A DNA stretch of 64,000 bases, from IMG/VR virus record IMGVR_UViG_3300039210_000244, positions 1 through 64,000 of that record; one strand, given 5' to 3'. The translations under genes and the position numbers were made by a program. Below are positions 47,762-56,961 of the stretch, one piece after another; the first letter of the stretch is position 1; each line of letters opens with the position of its first letter. The notes below the pieces were generated by a model. The model was not told the DNA's origin. It worked only from the letters and a program-made list of their open reading frames with translations, and did not search any database. Origin of the DNA: a virus.

Positions 47762-49846
47762 TTAATAGAGCAGGTAGTACGCATTAACGTTATTCCGAAG
47801 CGTTGCTTCATCAGCGCCTAGGGTCGTAAGCGAAGCGTTGAACCAAATGTCCTCGCTTACGTCTGCCAGCGGACTAAGCGTCGCACTCCCCAATCGTAAT
47901 TCTGACGGGGCGTTATCTCCCGCTGTTCCAACAGTGGGGCTACCTGCGTTCACCTGAAGACTGTCATTTATTCCGGTCTCAAAATATGCGGTAACAACAT
48001 ATTGCGATCCTATGGAGTATGCCGTCGTGTTAGTGAGGTTTGCCCCAGACGAGATTAAGAAGGTGTTTCCAGTGTTTTGCTTGAGACCTGTCCGAATTGC
48101 ACCACCTCCGCTCACAATCGAATCCAATGCGGTCGTTGAGTTGTTGGTCACGACCGCAAAGACAGTAATAGGAAGCGTTGGAGAGAGGGCCGCTGTAACA
48201 ATCGTATCGTCTGTTCCGTCCAAACTGACTTTCGCGTGACCGTGCGCGTCCACAATCACCGTGCCCGCTGAGACGATCTTAGGCTGTGCAGTTGTGGTTG
48301 CTTGCGTTTGGTTTCTTCCATTTGTGGTTTGATCATACCGCGTCACGACAAAGCCGTCCGTTCCAGCGCAGAAAGCAGCAAGTGCAGTCGTGTCTAAGTC
48401 TTCACCTGAAAATCCGATGTCCTGTTCGGTGTTATCGCTCGCGCGCCGAACACGAATAGCTGAACCAGCATAGGCCGCGCGCAACTTGCGAAGACTATAT
48501 GCCGCGTAAGCCGAGGTAGAGATTGCATCTAGCGCGTAAGTGGACGCGGATATTGTGTAAGCAGCCGATGCAACCGCGCTGTCTTCGTAATACGGCGGGC
48601 CATCAATATACCCCGTCGCCTGCACGGTCTGAGTCGTGCTGACGGTGATCGCTGAGGTGTAGTCAGACCCAGCCGAACGCGACGGAGTCGTCACACCATC
48701 GACCGAATATTTCTGTCCCGTCGCCGTGCCGTAGTCGATAGTCACAGTCTGCGCCGACGAGTAGGTGCCTGCGGGAGGGGAGAACGTGGGCGTCGGTACC
48801 GTGCCAGCTCCAACAATCGTCGGGGTCACGCCGCCGCCGAGTCCAGTGACAGTCGGCGTCCCGTTCGTGCCATCCGCAGCTAACCAATTCGTCGGCAGAT
48901 TGCCGAGGTCCGCCGTGACCCACCATCCGCCCGTTCCTACCGGGACTGATCCTGCGACTACGCCGGCAATCTGAGTGTCAACATAAGCGGTGCTCGCTTT
49001 GGTATCTAATGCCGACTGAGTTGCGGTCGAAACAGGAAGTGATCCAGCCGTGACCTTCTTCTTCGCATTCAATGCCGCCGCATCTTCGATCACCAGTAGA
49101 TCGCTCGTCGTTGGTGTCGTCTTGCTGGCAATACCGCTGATTTCGCCAGAGGCGTTGACGTGTATCGCATTGGTGTCAGTGCCGCCACCGCCACCCGCGC
49201 CTAGCTGCTGTAATGCCGCTTCGACGTTGTCGGTCGTGAAATAGCTGCCTGCATCGACGATGGGTAAGTCTGCTCCGGTTACAACCGTGTCGTCCAAGAA
49301 CAGCGTTGAGCCGGCGTCTGGCGTCCAAACGCGAAACGTGTGATTCCCGACCGGGACGGCGATCGTCGTTGCGCCAAGGGCCGTCGTGCTGCCGTTGCGA
49401 TAGACCGTGCCGCCTGCGGCAGAGATCGTGAGCGTGACCGGGACTGTTGCGCTAACCTGGACGACGCCGCCTCGGCCTGCGGTGTAGGCGCTATTCGCGA
49501 TCGTCAGTGTCTTAGGGCTGCTGCTCCATGTCACAGGGTTGATCGGCCATGGAGCTGATCCAAGCGTGAGCGTGTCGCTGACAAGCAAGCTAACGGTGAG
49601 CGCGGGCGCCGCGCCGACGTCTGACAGCGTTACCGACACGTCTCCGCTGAGTGCGTGGCCGTTGACTGTGCGCGAGGTTGGCACACTGGCAGCCGCCGCC
49701 GCATTCGCCTTCGTGGTTGCGTCGGAAGCCGCGGTCGAGATCGCGTCGGCCTTCGCCGTGTCCACATAAGCAGTTGTCGCCGTTTTCTGAACCGTCTGAC
49801 CAAAGAGCGGTAGCGCCAGCGTGAGAAAAACAAGGATACGTTTCAT
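47762..49846 (-). CDS. Tail fibre-like protein with signal peptide
   Basis: 694 aa. MKRILVFLTLALPLFG is a clear signal peptide, followed by the tail-fibre type repeat TTAYVDTAKADAISTAASDATTKANAAAAA and VNGHALSGDVSVTLSDVGA. A chitobiase-C-like segment (PTFSPPAGTYSSAQTVTIDYG, about 360) and a lectin/arabinofuranosidase-like domain (AAYSLRKLRAAYAGSAIRVRRASDN to TDGFVVTRYDQ, about 455-520) follow. It probably binds host glycans. A signal peptide on a fibre is unusual. Confidence 0.78.
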   Translation of the reverse strand: MKRILVFLTLALPLFGQTVQKTATTAYVDTAKADAISTAASDATTKANAAAAASVPTSRTVNGHALSGDVSVTLSDVGAAPALTVSLLVSDTLTLGSAPWPINPVTWSSSPKTLTIANSAYTAGRGGVVQVSATVPVTLTISAAGGTVYRNGSTTALGATTIAVPVGNHTFRVWTPDAGSTLFLDDTVVTGADLPIVDAGSYFTTDNVEAALQQLGAGGGGGTDTNAIHVNASGEISGIASKTTPTTSDLLVIEDAAALNAKKKVTAGSLPVSTATQSALDTKASTAYVDTQIAGVVAGSVPVGTGGWWVTADLGNLPTNWLAADGTNGTPTVTGLGGGVTPTIVGAGTVPTPTFSPPAGTYSSAQTVTIDYGTATGQKYSVDGVTTPSRSAGSDYTSAITVSTTQTVQATGYIDGPPYYEDSAVASAAYTISASTYALDAISTSAYAAYSLRKLRAAYAGSAIRVRRASDNTEQDIGFSGEDLDTTALAAFCAGTDGFVVTRYDQTTNGRNQTQATTTAQPKIVSAGTVIVDAHGHAKVSLDGTDDTIVTAALSPTLPITVFAVVTNNSTTALDSIVSGGGAIRTGLKQNTGNTFLISSGANLTNTTAYSIGSQYVVTAYFETGINDSLQVNAGSPTVGTAGDNAPSELRLGSATLSPLADVSEDIWFNASLTTLGADEATLRNNVNAYYLLY

Positions 49847-49850
49847 AGGG

Positions 49851-50708
49851 TTACATTCCAAAATTTACGGGGTAGGTTGAGCGGAGCGGATTCCACTTGG
49901 TCCCGTCGTGATATAGCTCGAACAGCGCGTCATCGCCCGACGCGTCGGTTTCGATCGAGTAAAGCGTGTCGCCGGTCGTGTTCTTAATCGTGATGATTAC
50001 TCCAGCCGTCGCAGGGAGGCGGAACATCAATTCGAGTTTGTTTGCCGCCGCGCGCGTCGCCGATGTTTCATCATCGACCGTCAACAGAGCAGCCCCAGCC
50101 GCGAGTGAGACGGTGACGATTTCAAGATGCCGGTGGGCATTCGCATCTGCGATTACGGTCGCGTCTCCAGCCGCCCACGTCTGCACGTGGAATCCGTCGG
50201 GAACACTTCCAGCTGTAACTACGCCGACCGGAGTGCCATCGCTCGCCATGTTCACTTCGCAGAGCAGCTTGAACGGCTGCTGCGCGAACGTGTAGCGGGT
50301 CACGACGCCGGTTCCATCGGACGATGAAATTTCGACCTCGAAAAAAACAGTGATGTAGCGGTCGGACGAAACAGGAATGGAGTCCACCAGCGCCAGTATT
50401 TCGGTTGTGTTCAGGTTCAGCCGCGTCGTCGCAACGTCGGCCACGAGCGTGTACGCACCGGATACCGCCAGCAGAGCGCCATCGCTGGTGTACCGTCGCA
50501 AACCAACCCGCATCTCCGTTCCCGCCGGCAGAACGCTCCCCGTCACCTTTGTCGGGGTCGATCCCGTGGCCCCGGCGGTGAACACGATTTCGAGATCCAT
50601 GATGTCCCCCGCATACAACTGCGCCATGAGGTTTGCTGGCACGGCGCCGTCGCCGAACGAGCGCGTGAGCACAGCTGTTGGGATGTCGATGGTGAAACGT
50701 GGGAGCAT
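49851..50708 (-). CDS. Baseplate/upper fibre protein (BppU-like)
   Basis: 285 aa. MLPRFTIDIPTAVLTRSFGDGAVPANLMAQLYAGDIMDLEIVFTAG resembles the N-terminal domain of BppU-type proteins that anchor fibres. ALLAVSGAYTLVADVATTRLNLNTTEILALVDSIP and YITVFFEVEISSSDGTGVVTRYTFAQQPFKL are beta-rich, and the end carries an SGD-type segment. It begins the fibre operon. Confidence 0.7.
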   Translation of the reverse strand: MLPRFTIDIPTAVLTRSFGDGAVPANLMAQLYAGDIMDLEIVFTAGATGSTPTKVTGSVLPAGTEMRVGLRRYTSDGALLAVSGAYTLVADVATTRLNLNTTEILALVDSIPVSSDRYITVFFEVEISSSDGTGVVTRYTFAQQPFKLLCEVNMASDGTPVGVVTAGSVPDGFHVQTWAAGDATVIADANAHRHLEIVTVSLAAGAALLTVDDETSATRAAANKLELMFRLPATAGVIITIKNTTGDTLYSIETDASGDDALFELYHDGTKWNPLRSTYPVNFGM

Positions 50709-50807
50709 AGCGCGTCGGGATCAGTCCCTACTGCGCAAGCCAATGAATCCACGAAGCCTGTCGAGAAATACGCTGTTTATTCTTCCGTGATACCTAACTG
50801 AGAGCGT

Positions 50808-51158
50808 TCATGTGCGTGCCTTTGCTTTCTCAATCTTGCGTCCAATGCGGCGCTTCCGTTGGGCTTCCTCACCATCGCAGCAACTCCCGCAGAAGTGATA
50901 CGGCGCGTGGCCGAAGTCTAGACACTCGCCCGCGCTCCATTCGTTATACCAGTCACCGCAAACCTCACACCGCTCAACGTGGTCAGTGACTTGCCAGTCT
51001 TGATTGCCGAGAAACCAGATCACCGTTGCGGCTTGCTCTGGCGTGAGCTTTGGCATGTGGGCTGGCACGATCACGTGCCCTTCCTGCACTTCACCCTGCA
51101 AGAAGCTAAACAGCTCCTCTGTGTTCTTTCTGTCGAGTTCGTTTTGGTCGGCTCTCAT
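50808..51158 (-). CDS. Zinc-finger-like protein, 116 aa
   Basis: ATG 51158 overlaps the stop of the next gene upstream. Helical N-terminus, PKLTPEQAATVIWFLGNQDWQ, then a zinc-like cluster CEVCGDWYNEWSAGECLDFG...HFCGSCCDG and a basic tail. Function unknown. Confidence 0.65.
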   Translation of the reverse strand: MRADQNELDRKNTEELFSFLQGEVQEGHVIVPAHMPKLTPEQAATVIWFLGNQDWQVTDHVERCEVCGDWYNEWSAGECLDFGHAPYHFCGSCCDGEEAQRKRRIGRKIEKAKART

Positions 51159-51496
51159 CGCCCCACCTCGTCGAGTAGTTGCGACGCTGCTGCCCGGCAT
51201 CGGTCGAGCTCGCGCATGTGCACGAGCGTTGGCTTCGCGTCGTCCTCGACGATTCGAGCGGCAGCACTGGCGAGATTGCGCAGTGCCTCAGCCAGCTTAG
51301 ACGCTAGTACACTGGCGGCATCATACGCGGCGGTCTGCTTCTGCCACTGATCTCTCCAGTACGCGACCGCTGGCACCGCGTCGTTTGCACTGCGCGCTTC
51401 GGTGATGATCGCTTCGAGTTCAGGCACCAACGCAATTGCCTCGGGCATGTTCACGTCGTCGGCGATCGCGCAGATATGCTCGGCGAGATTTTTCAT
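51155..51496 (-). CDS. Helical protein, 113 aa
   Basis: MKNLAEHICAIADDVNMPEAIALVPELEAIITEARSANDAVPAVAYWRDQWQKQTAAYDAASVLASKLAEAL; Ala-rich coiled-coil type with no recognised family. Leader GAACCCGAAACGAAA directly before the ATG. Confidence 0.6.
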   Translation of the reverse strand: MKNLAEHICAIADDVNMPEAIALVPELEAIITEARSANDAVPAVAYWRDQWQKQTAAYDAASVLASKLAEALRNLASAAARIVEDDAKPTLVHMRELDRCRAAASQLLDEVGR

Positions 51497-51530
51497 TTTC
51501 GTTTCGGGTTCGGGTTTCGTTTCGGGAAAT

Positions 51531-51809
51531 TTAGCCGACGGGTAAAGACCGCGCCGGCGGTTGGACTGTGATGGGTTTTATCTCATCGGAAGTGACTTGG
51601 AAATAGAGCTGCCCGCGCTGGCTGATCATACCGATCCGCACGAGCGCACCCATCAGGTTCTCGAACTGCGGGAGCGTGCATCCTTGCGACAAGAGCGCCG
51701 CGTAGAGCACACCGGCCGGAGCGCCGAAGGGACCGGCGGCTTTCACGCCTTCGATCACGGCATCACAGACCGCCTTCAGAGCGGCGTTTTGTTGGGGAGT
51801 AGGGTTCAT
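51531..51809 (-). CDS. Small winged-helix-like phage protein
   Basis: 92 aa. MNPTPQQNAALKAVCDAVIEGVKAAGPFGAPAGVLYAALLSQGCTLPQFENLMGALVRIGMISQRGQLYF: helix, turn, helix and wing arrangement (GQLYFQV) of a small wHTH protein found in many phages. Regulatory role possible. Leader with GAACCGAACCCGAAAAGAC. Confidence 0.65.
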   Translation of the reverse strand: MNPTPQQNAALKAVCDAVIEGVKAAGPFGAPAGVLYAALLSQGCTLPQFENLMGALVRIGMISQRGQLYFQVTSDEIKPITVQPPARSLPVG

Positions 51810-51846
51810 GTCTTTTCGGGTTCGGTTCGGGTTGCTGACGGAGAAT

Positions 51847-52047
51847 TTACCGCGGGCAGTAGCCGTGTTTTGACAGCGCCCGGCGCACTTCTTCGAGTGC
51901 GCCCATCATCTGATACGCCTCTTCTTTGTCGCAGGCGTTGTCGGTGTGTCTGAGTACCGTGTCGTAACCTACGCGCTTCAGGAATTGGGCGAGCGCATGG
52001 CGTTCGTCTTCGGTAAGGTCCGCGGTAAGGATAAGTGGATTTTCCAT
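51847..52047 (-). CDS. Small helical protein, 66 aa
   Basis: MENPLILTADLTEDERHALAQFLKRVGYDTVLRHT...EAYQMMGALEEVRRALSKHGYCPR. Resembles small phage proteins that contain the LT.DE...A.FLKR pattern, with no assigned function. Only a weak leader repeat. Confidence 0.6.
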   Translation of the reverse strand: MENPLILTADLTEDERHALAQFLKRVGYDTVLRHTDNACDKEEAYQMMGALEEVRRALSKHGYCPR

Positions 52048-52063
52048 GGTAGTGTTCGGTTGG

Positions 52064-52597
52064 TCAGCTCTGCTTCTCTAACTTGAAATATCCACTCGGC
52101 GCCGCCTGAACCGCCAGCGAGGTGAAGAGCTCCAGCCCTTTCTTGCGTGAGTCACCGTGCAGACACCAATCGCGGATCTCCGGCATGATCTTCGGAACCG
52201 CGTACTGCAGCAGGTTGTTCTCTGCGATGATTTGAAGATGCTCGGCCATCAGCGCCGGACAGGCACCATCCGGACCGGTGAACCCATGCGCACGGTGTTC
52301 CTTGTCGCACTCAGCGAACCACGGCGTCGTTTGCGAATCCGGCGCGAGCCAGATGTATTTCATGTCGGTGATGACCTCGCCCAGCTTCTCGCCACGGGCG
52401 ACGTTCTTCGGATCGACCGTGAACGTGTAGAGCTCGAACAGCGGTTGAATGTAGGCGTCAACGCGCTCGCGTTCGAGTTGGGCGAAGGCTTTGGCCATCG
52501 CGTACGCCTTCACGCAGGCCCAGAACGTCGGGTCTTTGGCGAAGGCTTTGAGCTTCGGGATAGTGAGCGGAGAGGACTTCGTTTCGGTGGTTGTCAT
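52064..52597 (-). CDS. Hypothetical protein, 177 aa
   Basis: LTIPKLKAFAKDPTFWACVKAYAMAKAFAQLERERVDAYIQPLFELYTF, VITDMKYIWLAPDSQTTPWFAECDKEHRAHGFTGPDGACPALMAEHLQ. It looks like a globular alpha/beta protein; I do not recognise the family. Own promoter P6 and GAACCCGAACCCGAAATGAC leader. Confidence 0.65.
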   Translation of the reverse strand: MTTTETKSSPLTIPKLKAFAKDPTFWACVKAYAMAKAFAQLERERVDAYIQPLFELYTFTVDPKNVARGEKLGEVITDMKYIWLAPDSQTTPWFAECDKEHRAHGFTGPDGACPALMAEHLQIIAENNLLQYAVPKIMPEIRDWCLHGDSRKKGLELFTSLAVQAAPSGYFKLEKQS

Positions 52598-52628
52598 TTC
52601 GGGTTCGGGTTCTAACTGGAACGATCTA

Positions 52629-52667
52629 AGAAGATCATAAAGGCCGGTTAGTGTAAAGATAAAAAAG
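52629..52667 (-). promoter_or_regulatory. Phage promoter P6 (TTTACA-17-TCTTCT)
   Basis: Leftward: CTTTTTTATC then TTTACA (52657-52652), spacer starting CTAAC, TCTTCT (52634-52629). Drives the 50.8-52.6 kb accessory genes. Confidence 0.7.
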
Positions 52668-52725
52668 AACTAAGTTTCGTCGTCCGCCACGCACTCGTCG
52701 TTAATTCGGGTTTAGGTTAAAACGC

Positions 52726-53187
52726 TCAGTAGCCTGCACGACGCAGTAGCGCCCATGCCGACTCGTCACCTGCTCCCCACGCTTTCTCTGCACTCCAGCC
52801 GTACTTCTGTCCAGTCGCCTGAACATGTGGCGACTCACGCAGCCGCTTTTCATCGGCCTCCTGCCTAGCGTCGTCGGCTTCGCGCTGCTTTGCTCGTTCG
52901 ATCTGTCCAGCGATATCTTCGGGCATTTCTCGGAGGCCCACCAACCACGCATTTTTTTCAACGAAGCAGTTGCCGGGAAGGCGTTCGCGAAGTTCCGAGA
53001 TCAAATCGCGCAGTCGCGCCCATGCATCCGGCCTCGTCTTCCAGTATTCAGTAAACCTCGCATGAAAGCGGGCGGGCGCATCATGCGCTTCGGAAGCCGG
53101 GAGCACAATGCTTTGGGACGGCATTGCGTTGTTTATTTCGCCGAGCGGCGAGTATTGATAGGTCAGAGACGGCGTGAAAATTTCCAT
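52726..53187 (-). CDS. Hypothetical protein, 153 aa
   Basis: Start ATG 53187 chosen over longer openings that enter the neighbouring gene. QSIVLPASEAHDAPARFHARFTEYWKTRPDAWARLRDLISELRERLPGNCFVEKNAWLVGL, then a charged helix and a short globular end (KYGWSAEKAWGAGDESAWALLRRAGY). Unknown function. Confidence 0.6.
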   Translation of the reverse strand: MEIFTPSLTYQYSPLGEINNAMPSQSIVLPASEAHDAPARFHARFTEYWKTRPDAWARLRDLISELRERLPGNCFVEKNAWLVGLREMPEDIAGQIERAKQREADDARQEADEKRLRESPHVQATGQKYGWSAEKAWGAGDESAWALLRRAGY

Positions 53188-53227
53188 GTTGGGTGGGCGG
53201 TTGAGGTTGAGACCTGCGAGGACGTGG

Positions 53228-53725
53228 TTAAACCCGCGCCATCTGGAGCGCAAGAGCTTCGACGGCCCAGGTCTCGCGCTTCGCTTCGTACGCGCGGATG
53301 TAGCAGCCACGGTCAGCGAGGTCGTTGGCCGTAACCCACATTTCGCCTCTCTCGTGCTGGAGGTACTTGCCATTGCTCAGGATCAGCGCGTTTCCCTCGG
53401 CTACGATCGTGACCGCGTTGCGGATCTCTTCGAAGTGCGGAGCGGCGTGGACCTCATCGACCTCGCGCGTGGTCTCCACACGGACGCTCTGACCCCAGTG
53501 GTAGTCGGTCTCGTCCGATTGCGCAGTGTGGAACGGCTTCGCGAACGCCTTCACCTTGGCCAAGTCAACCGAGGCATCGCGGACGGTGATCCGGAGCCCG
53601 GGATAGCCATCGGACGAGACTGTGACCTGCCGGGCATTGTAGCCGAGATTGGCTTTGATCAGCTGGCGGAGAGCTTCTGGCGTTACGCGTTCGCTGCTGG
53701 AGCGGGTAAGTGTTTCGGTTGTCAT
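53228..53725 (-). CDS. Phage protein with LPD29-like domain
   Basis: 165 aa. VTPEALRQLIKANLGYNARQVTVSSDGYPGLRITVRDASVDLAKVKAFAKPF is the pattern of a small alpha/beta domain common in phage accessory genes (LPD29-like), followed by RETWAVEAL. No activity assigned. Strong GAACCCGAA leader and promoter P7. Confidence 0.65.
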   Translation of the reverse strand: MTTETLTRSSSERVTPEALRQLIKANLGYNARQVTVSSDGYPGLRITVRDASVDLAKVKAFAKPFHTAQSDETDYHWGQSVRVETTREVDEVHAAPHFEEIRNAVTIVAEGNALILSNGKYLQHERGEMWVTANDLADRGCYIRAYEAKRETWAVEALALQMARV

Positions 53726-53762
53726 GTTCTATTCGGGTTCGGGTTAATCTGACTACCCAAAT

Positions 53763-53796
53763 AGAAGAACAGAAATCCGTGTTAATGTAAAGAGGA
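53763..53796 (-). promoter_or_regulatory. Phage promoter P7 (TTTACA-17-TCTTCT)
   Basis: Leftward: CCTC then TTTACA (53791-53786), spacer beginning TTAACAC, TCTTCT (53768-53763), followed by TGGGTAGTCAG, which is also seen downstream of P4. Confidence 0.68.
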
Positions 53797-53832
53797 AAAA
53801 CAAATAAATCGAAAGTATTTTCGCCGGTCTTT

Positions 53833-54240
53833 TCAGCGACCAAGCTCCGGGTTCAGCTCGCACAGCCGTTCATACGCGCCTTTGTCCGCCGGGCACTCGA
53901 CGTAATCGACGCTCCAGCTAAATCCGTTGTGAAACGTCTGCACTTTCTCATCGGTGAAGCAGCCGCGCTCCTCGCTCCATTTCGATTCCGAGCAGAGCAC
54001 CGACGGCGTGACGTTGATCCTGCCAACGCATCCGAACATCACCGGCCGCGCCACGACGTAGCACCATGCCGCGCCGTTGTGCGTATCCGGCTTAGGATGG
54101 CCCTGGCTATACGCTGGCAGCCGCAGGTTCATCAGATGGCCTGCGCGTGGCCCGGCGGTGGGTAGGGCAGCGACGTGCAGCCATTCCTTGCCGTCGGGAT
54201 CTCGCTTCAAAACAGCAGTGCCTTTGATCTCGTCGCTCAT
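53833..54240 (-). CDS. Hypothetical protein, 135 aa
   Basis: KGTAVLKRDPDGKEWLHVAALPTAGPRAGHLMNLRLPAYSQGHPKPDTHNGAAWCYVVARPVMFGCVGRINV: compact, beta-rich. No family recognised. It ends just before promoter P7. Confidence 0.6.
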   Translation of the reverse strand: MSDEIKGTAVLKRDPDGKEWLHVAALPTAGPRAGHLMNLRLPAYSQGHPKPDTHNGAAWCYVVARPVMFGCVGRINVTPSVLCSESKWSEERGCFTDEKVQTFHNGFSWSVDYVECPADKGAYERLCELNPELGR

Positions 54241-54291
54241 GTCCGCAGCACAGAGCCGTGGCCGAGTCGGTCAAACTTCTGACCAAACAAA

Positions 54292-54636
54292 TCACTGCCG
54301 AGGCATCACGTCGAGGTACGGGCCTCCGGAGCCAGCGCCCGTCAGGTGGATCGAGTACGCGACGCGACCGTGCGGCTTCTGCGTCGGCCATCCGTCATGA
54401 TAGTATTTATCGTCAACCTCACGATCGACGCACACGAAGCAGCCGCCCACCGCGTCCCGCATCGCCCGGACCAACGTCAGGGCATCGACCGCGAGCTCGG
54501 TCCACGGGATCGCTACGAGATCCATGTCTCGCGTGTTCGTGCCGTGCGTCGCCAGCGCGTAACCGTGGGCGCGTGCGACCTCTGAGAGCTGAGGGTAGAG
54601 CACCACATACGCCGCCGTTATCGACGCGGGTTTCAC
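54292..54636 (-). CDS. Conserved small phage protein
   Basis: 114 aa. LSEVARAHGYALATHGTNTRDMDLVAIPWTELAVDALTLVRAM and PHGRVAYSIHLTGAG...YLDVMPR: the combination RAHGYALA-HG...RD-DL-AIPWT and PHGR.-.-IHL is a widespread phage protein type with a nucleotidyltransferase-like core of unknown role. The start overlaps the end of the minor head protein gene. Confidence 0.72.
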   Translation of the reverse strand: MKPASITAAYVVLYPQLSEVARAHGYALATHGTNTRDMDLVAIPWTELAVDALTLVRAMRDAVGGCFVCVDREVDDKYYHDGWPTQKPHGRVAYSIHLTGAGSGGPYLDVMPRQ

Positions 54637-55538
54637 TCGTAGAACGATTCAGGAACGATCACCCCGCCGTGGTTGGGGTGAAATTCCAGCTCATCGACGC
54701 GCTGCGCATCTACCCCTGTTATGTTGCACGTGGGCCTCCCGTCGAACGTCGGAATACCTGGCTCTACCGCTTGGCAACCCACCACGCACACCGTCTTCAC
54801 GACAGCCGACTCTTTGATTGCCTGCATGGTCCCCTGATCGACCGCCCGGCCGATCTCCGTTCGGGCGATCGTCGGAATGCGTGCACTTGCGATCTCCGGA
54901 ATGGACGATCGAACTGCGTCCACCGTTTCACGGATCGTCAGGCCGTCGGCCATCGACTGCTGAATCACCCGGTTGAGGTTGGCCTTCGTGGTGTCGTTGA
55001 TCCGCGTGACCTGCTGCGCAAGCGTGATCGACCGGCGGAGGATGATCGAACTAGCATCGTGCACCGCTTCCTCGCCGAGAAAAGTAACCGTTCGATCGTA
55101 CGCCTTGGCTGCCACGCTCTGCACCGCCGGCTGGTAGTCCATCACGAGCTCGATGTCCGCATCAGCTCCGAGAACTTCCTCGATCGCTTGCCGCCAGAGT
55201 GCTTCGTGAGCGCCAAGGTGGATGTCGAGCTCTGCTGTCTTGGTCATCGGTACGTCAGCCGAGGCGTAGTGCGCCCGCTGTTCGAACCATGTGCATACCG
55301 CCTCGATCTTCTGCGTGAAAAAGTTATGCAAGATCCGCGAAAGGTTACGCTGACCGGCGATCATCAATTGCCGGCGGCTTCGGATCATGTCGCTGCGGAT
55401 ACGCGCGCGCTGAGCGTGCACCGCTTTCGCGCCGGCGTGGAGTGGAACTGACGACGTACGAAAGCACTTGAGCTGACGCGCGGCGTTCATTGGCCGGCGG
55501 CACGCGCAGGGCTCCGGAAGATTAAGCAACAACGGCAT
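54633..55538 (-). CDS. Minor head protein (Mu gpF / SPP1 gp7-like)
   Basis: 301 aa from ATG 55538, overlapping the portal gene by 17 bp; a longer in-frame opening runs inside the portal gene and is rejected. ITLAQQVTRINDTTKANLNRVIQQSMADGLTIRETVDAVRSSIPEIASARIPTIARTEIGRAVDQGTM is the gpF/gp7 domain. The final CVVGCQAVEPGIPTFDGRPTCNITGVDAQRVDELEFHPNHGG with Cys and His fits the family end. It is assembled with the portal in procapsids. Confidence 0.85.
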   Translation of the reverse strand: MPLLLNLPEPCACRRPMNAARQLKCFRTSSVPLHAGAKAVHAQRARIRSDMIRSRRQLMIAGQRNLSRILHNFFTQKIEAVCTWFEQRAHYASADVPMTKTAELDIHLGAHEALWRQAIEEVLGADADIELVMDYQPAVQSVAAKAYDRTVTFLGEEAVHDASSIILRRSITLAQQVTRINDTTKANLNRVIQQSMADGLTIRETVDAVRSSIPEIASARIPTIARTEIGRAVDQGTMQAIKESAVVKTVCVVGCQAVEPGIPTFDGRPTCNITGVDAQRVDELEFHPNHGGVIVPESFYE

Positions 55539-56961
55539 TGTCTTTGCCGGGCTTCGGCTTGCCGGCCGCAGGGCCGTTCGGATTATTCTGATCTTGCGGC
55601 GGGGCTCCCGTCGGAGGATTCGCGCTCGCATTAGAGCCCGCCCGTGCATCGTCCGGAGCGATGCCCGCGACCTCGATCGGCACGTGGATGTTCGAGATGA
55701 AATACTGATCCATGTATGGATCATTGATCGTCGGAAGGCCGCAGAACTTGCGTAGCTCATTCGGCGAACAGCCACCGCGGTCGAACAGCGGGCCATGATC
55801 CTTCATTACCTGCTCAACGTCGATCAGGCCGGAGAGCGAGAAGTCGAGCTTCAGGTCGGGACCGAACGATGGGATCAGCCCGTGCGGCGAGTTTATCGCA
55901 TCGGTAAAAAGATTGAGGAGCGGCAGGCAGGTGTATTTTCGGAACTGGATGTCCTCGACGCGGGCCGTGGCGTAGTTGCTTGAGCCAAATCCAGCGACGG
56001 ACAGCGGTACACCGTGGTTCAGGAAAATCTGCTCAACATTCACCTTCGCCTTTTCCATCTCCTGCATCTGCTGCGCGGTAATGCCCATCTGGAGTAGCGA
56101 CCATTTGCCGTTCATCCAGGCGACTTTGCCGGAATTTTTAACGCCGGCATATTTATCGTTGAACGCCGCCTGCTGTTTTTCCCAGTCGGACTGCACGCCC
56201 TTAAACTCTTCTCGCACGAGAACAGCCGACGGCATGGCGCCGTTCTGCATGAACCGTTCGTTGTAGAGAGCGCGGTTGATGAAATCGTCGAAGACCGACT
56301 CGGCTTGTTCGATCTCACCCAAGCCCCAAATCTGACTACCTGCATTCGGGCGCTTGAAATGGATAATCTCGTCCGGCGTAAACTCCACCTCACCGCCGCT
56401 CACCCGGTAGCAGTATTTTGCCACGCGCATTGTCCTGTCGGGAATGATACGGATTAGGTGCGGGTAGAGGGCGAAGATGTTCTTCGGCTGTCCGTAGCCG
56501 TTCATCTCATCCTTAAACCAGAAGCAGTTGCCCGTGGATTTCATGTGCGCGACCCACAGATACAGCAGCTCGGAAATTGTGTCGTACGGGTTCGGGTTCT
56601 TCAGCAACCGCGCCAGTTCTGGATCCACCTTTACCTTTGCGCCGCGCTTTCTTTTGTCCGGGTCGCTTGAGACGAAACTCATGTCGGTCGAGAGCACGAC
56701 GTTCGCCACGAGGTCGATCGCGCGAGCGGAGGCCCAGACCTGTTTCGTGCTGGCCTTGATGTAGGACGAAAAGCCGGCGAACTTATTCGTCGCGACGCCA
56801 GGGCCTAGCGACATGATGCCGCCGAACGATCCGTCACCTTCGTTATCATCGACTCCGAGTAGCATTTTCTGATCGTTAGATCGGAAAGCTCCAACCAAAG
56901 ATTGGCGGTCAGCAATGAGCGCAGCCGCCTTGGCGGTCGGTGATCCAAAGAATCGCGGCAT
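55522..56961 (-). CDS. Portal protein (HK97 family)
   Basis: 479 aa from ATG 56961; the preceding in-frame codons belong to the repeat leader. YIKASTKQVWASARAIDLVANVV, LKNPNPYDTISELLYLWVAHMKSTGNCFWF, GGEVEFTPDEIIHFKRPN and NAGSQIWGLGEIEQAESVFDDFINRALYNERFMQNGAMPSAVL are typical for HK97-type portals. The C-terminus is Pro/Asn-rich and disordered. It forms the packaging and ejection ring. Confidence 0.92.
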   Translation of the reverse strand: MPRFFGSPTAKAAALIADRQSLVGAFRSNDQKMLLGVDDNEGDGSFGGIMSLGPGVATNKFAGFSSYIKASTKQVWASARAIDLVANVVLSTDMSFVSSDPDKRKRGAKVKVDPELARLLKNPNPYDTISELLYLWVAHMKSTGNCFWFKDEMNGYGQPKNIFALYPHLIRIIPDRTMRVAKYCYRVSGGEVEFTPDEIIHFKRPNAGSQIWGLGEIEQAESVFDDFINRALYNERFMQNGAMPSAVLVREEFKGVQSDWEKQQAAFNDKYAGVKNSGKVAWMNGKWSLLQMGITAQQMQEMEKAKVNVEQIFLNHGVPLSVAGFGSSNYATARVEDIQFRKYTCLPLLNLFTDAINSPHGLIPSFGPDLKLDFSLSGLIDVEQVMKDHGPLFDRGGCSPNELRKFCGLPTINDPYMDQYFISNIHVPIEVAGIAPDDARAGSNASANPPTGAPPQDQNNPNGPAAGKPKPGKDNAVVA

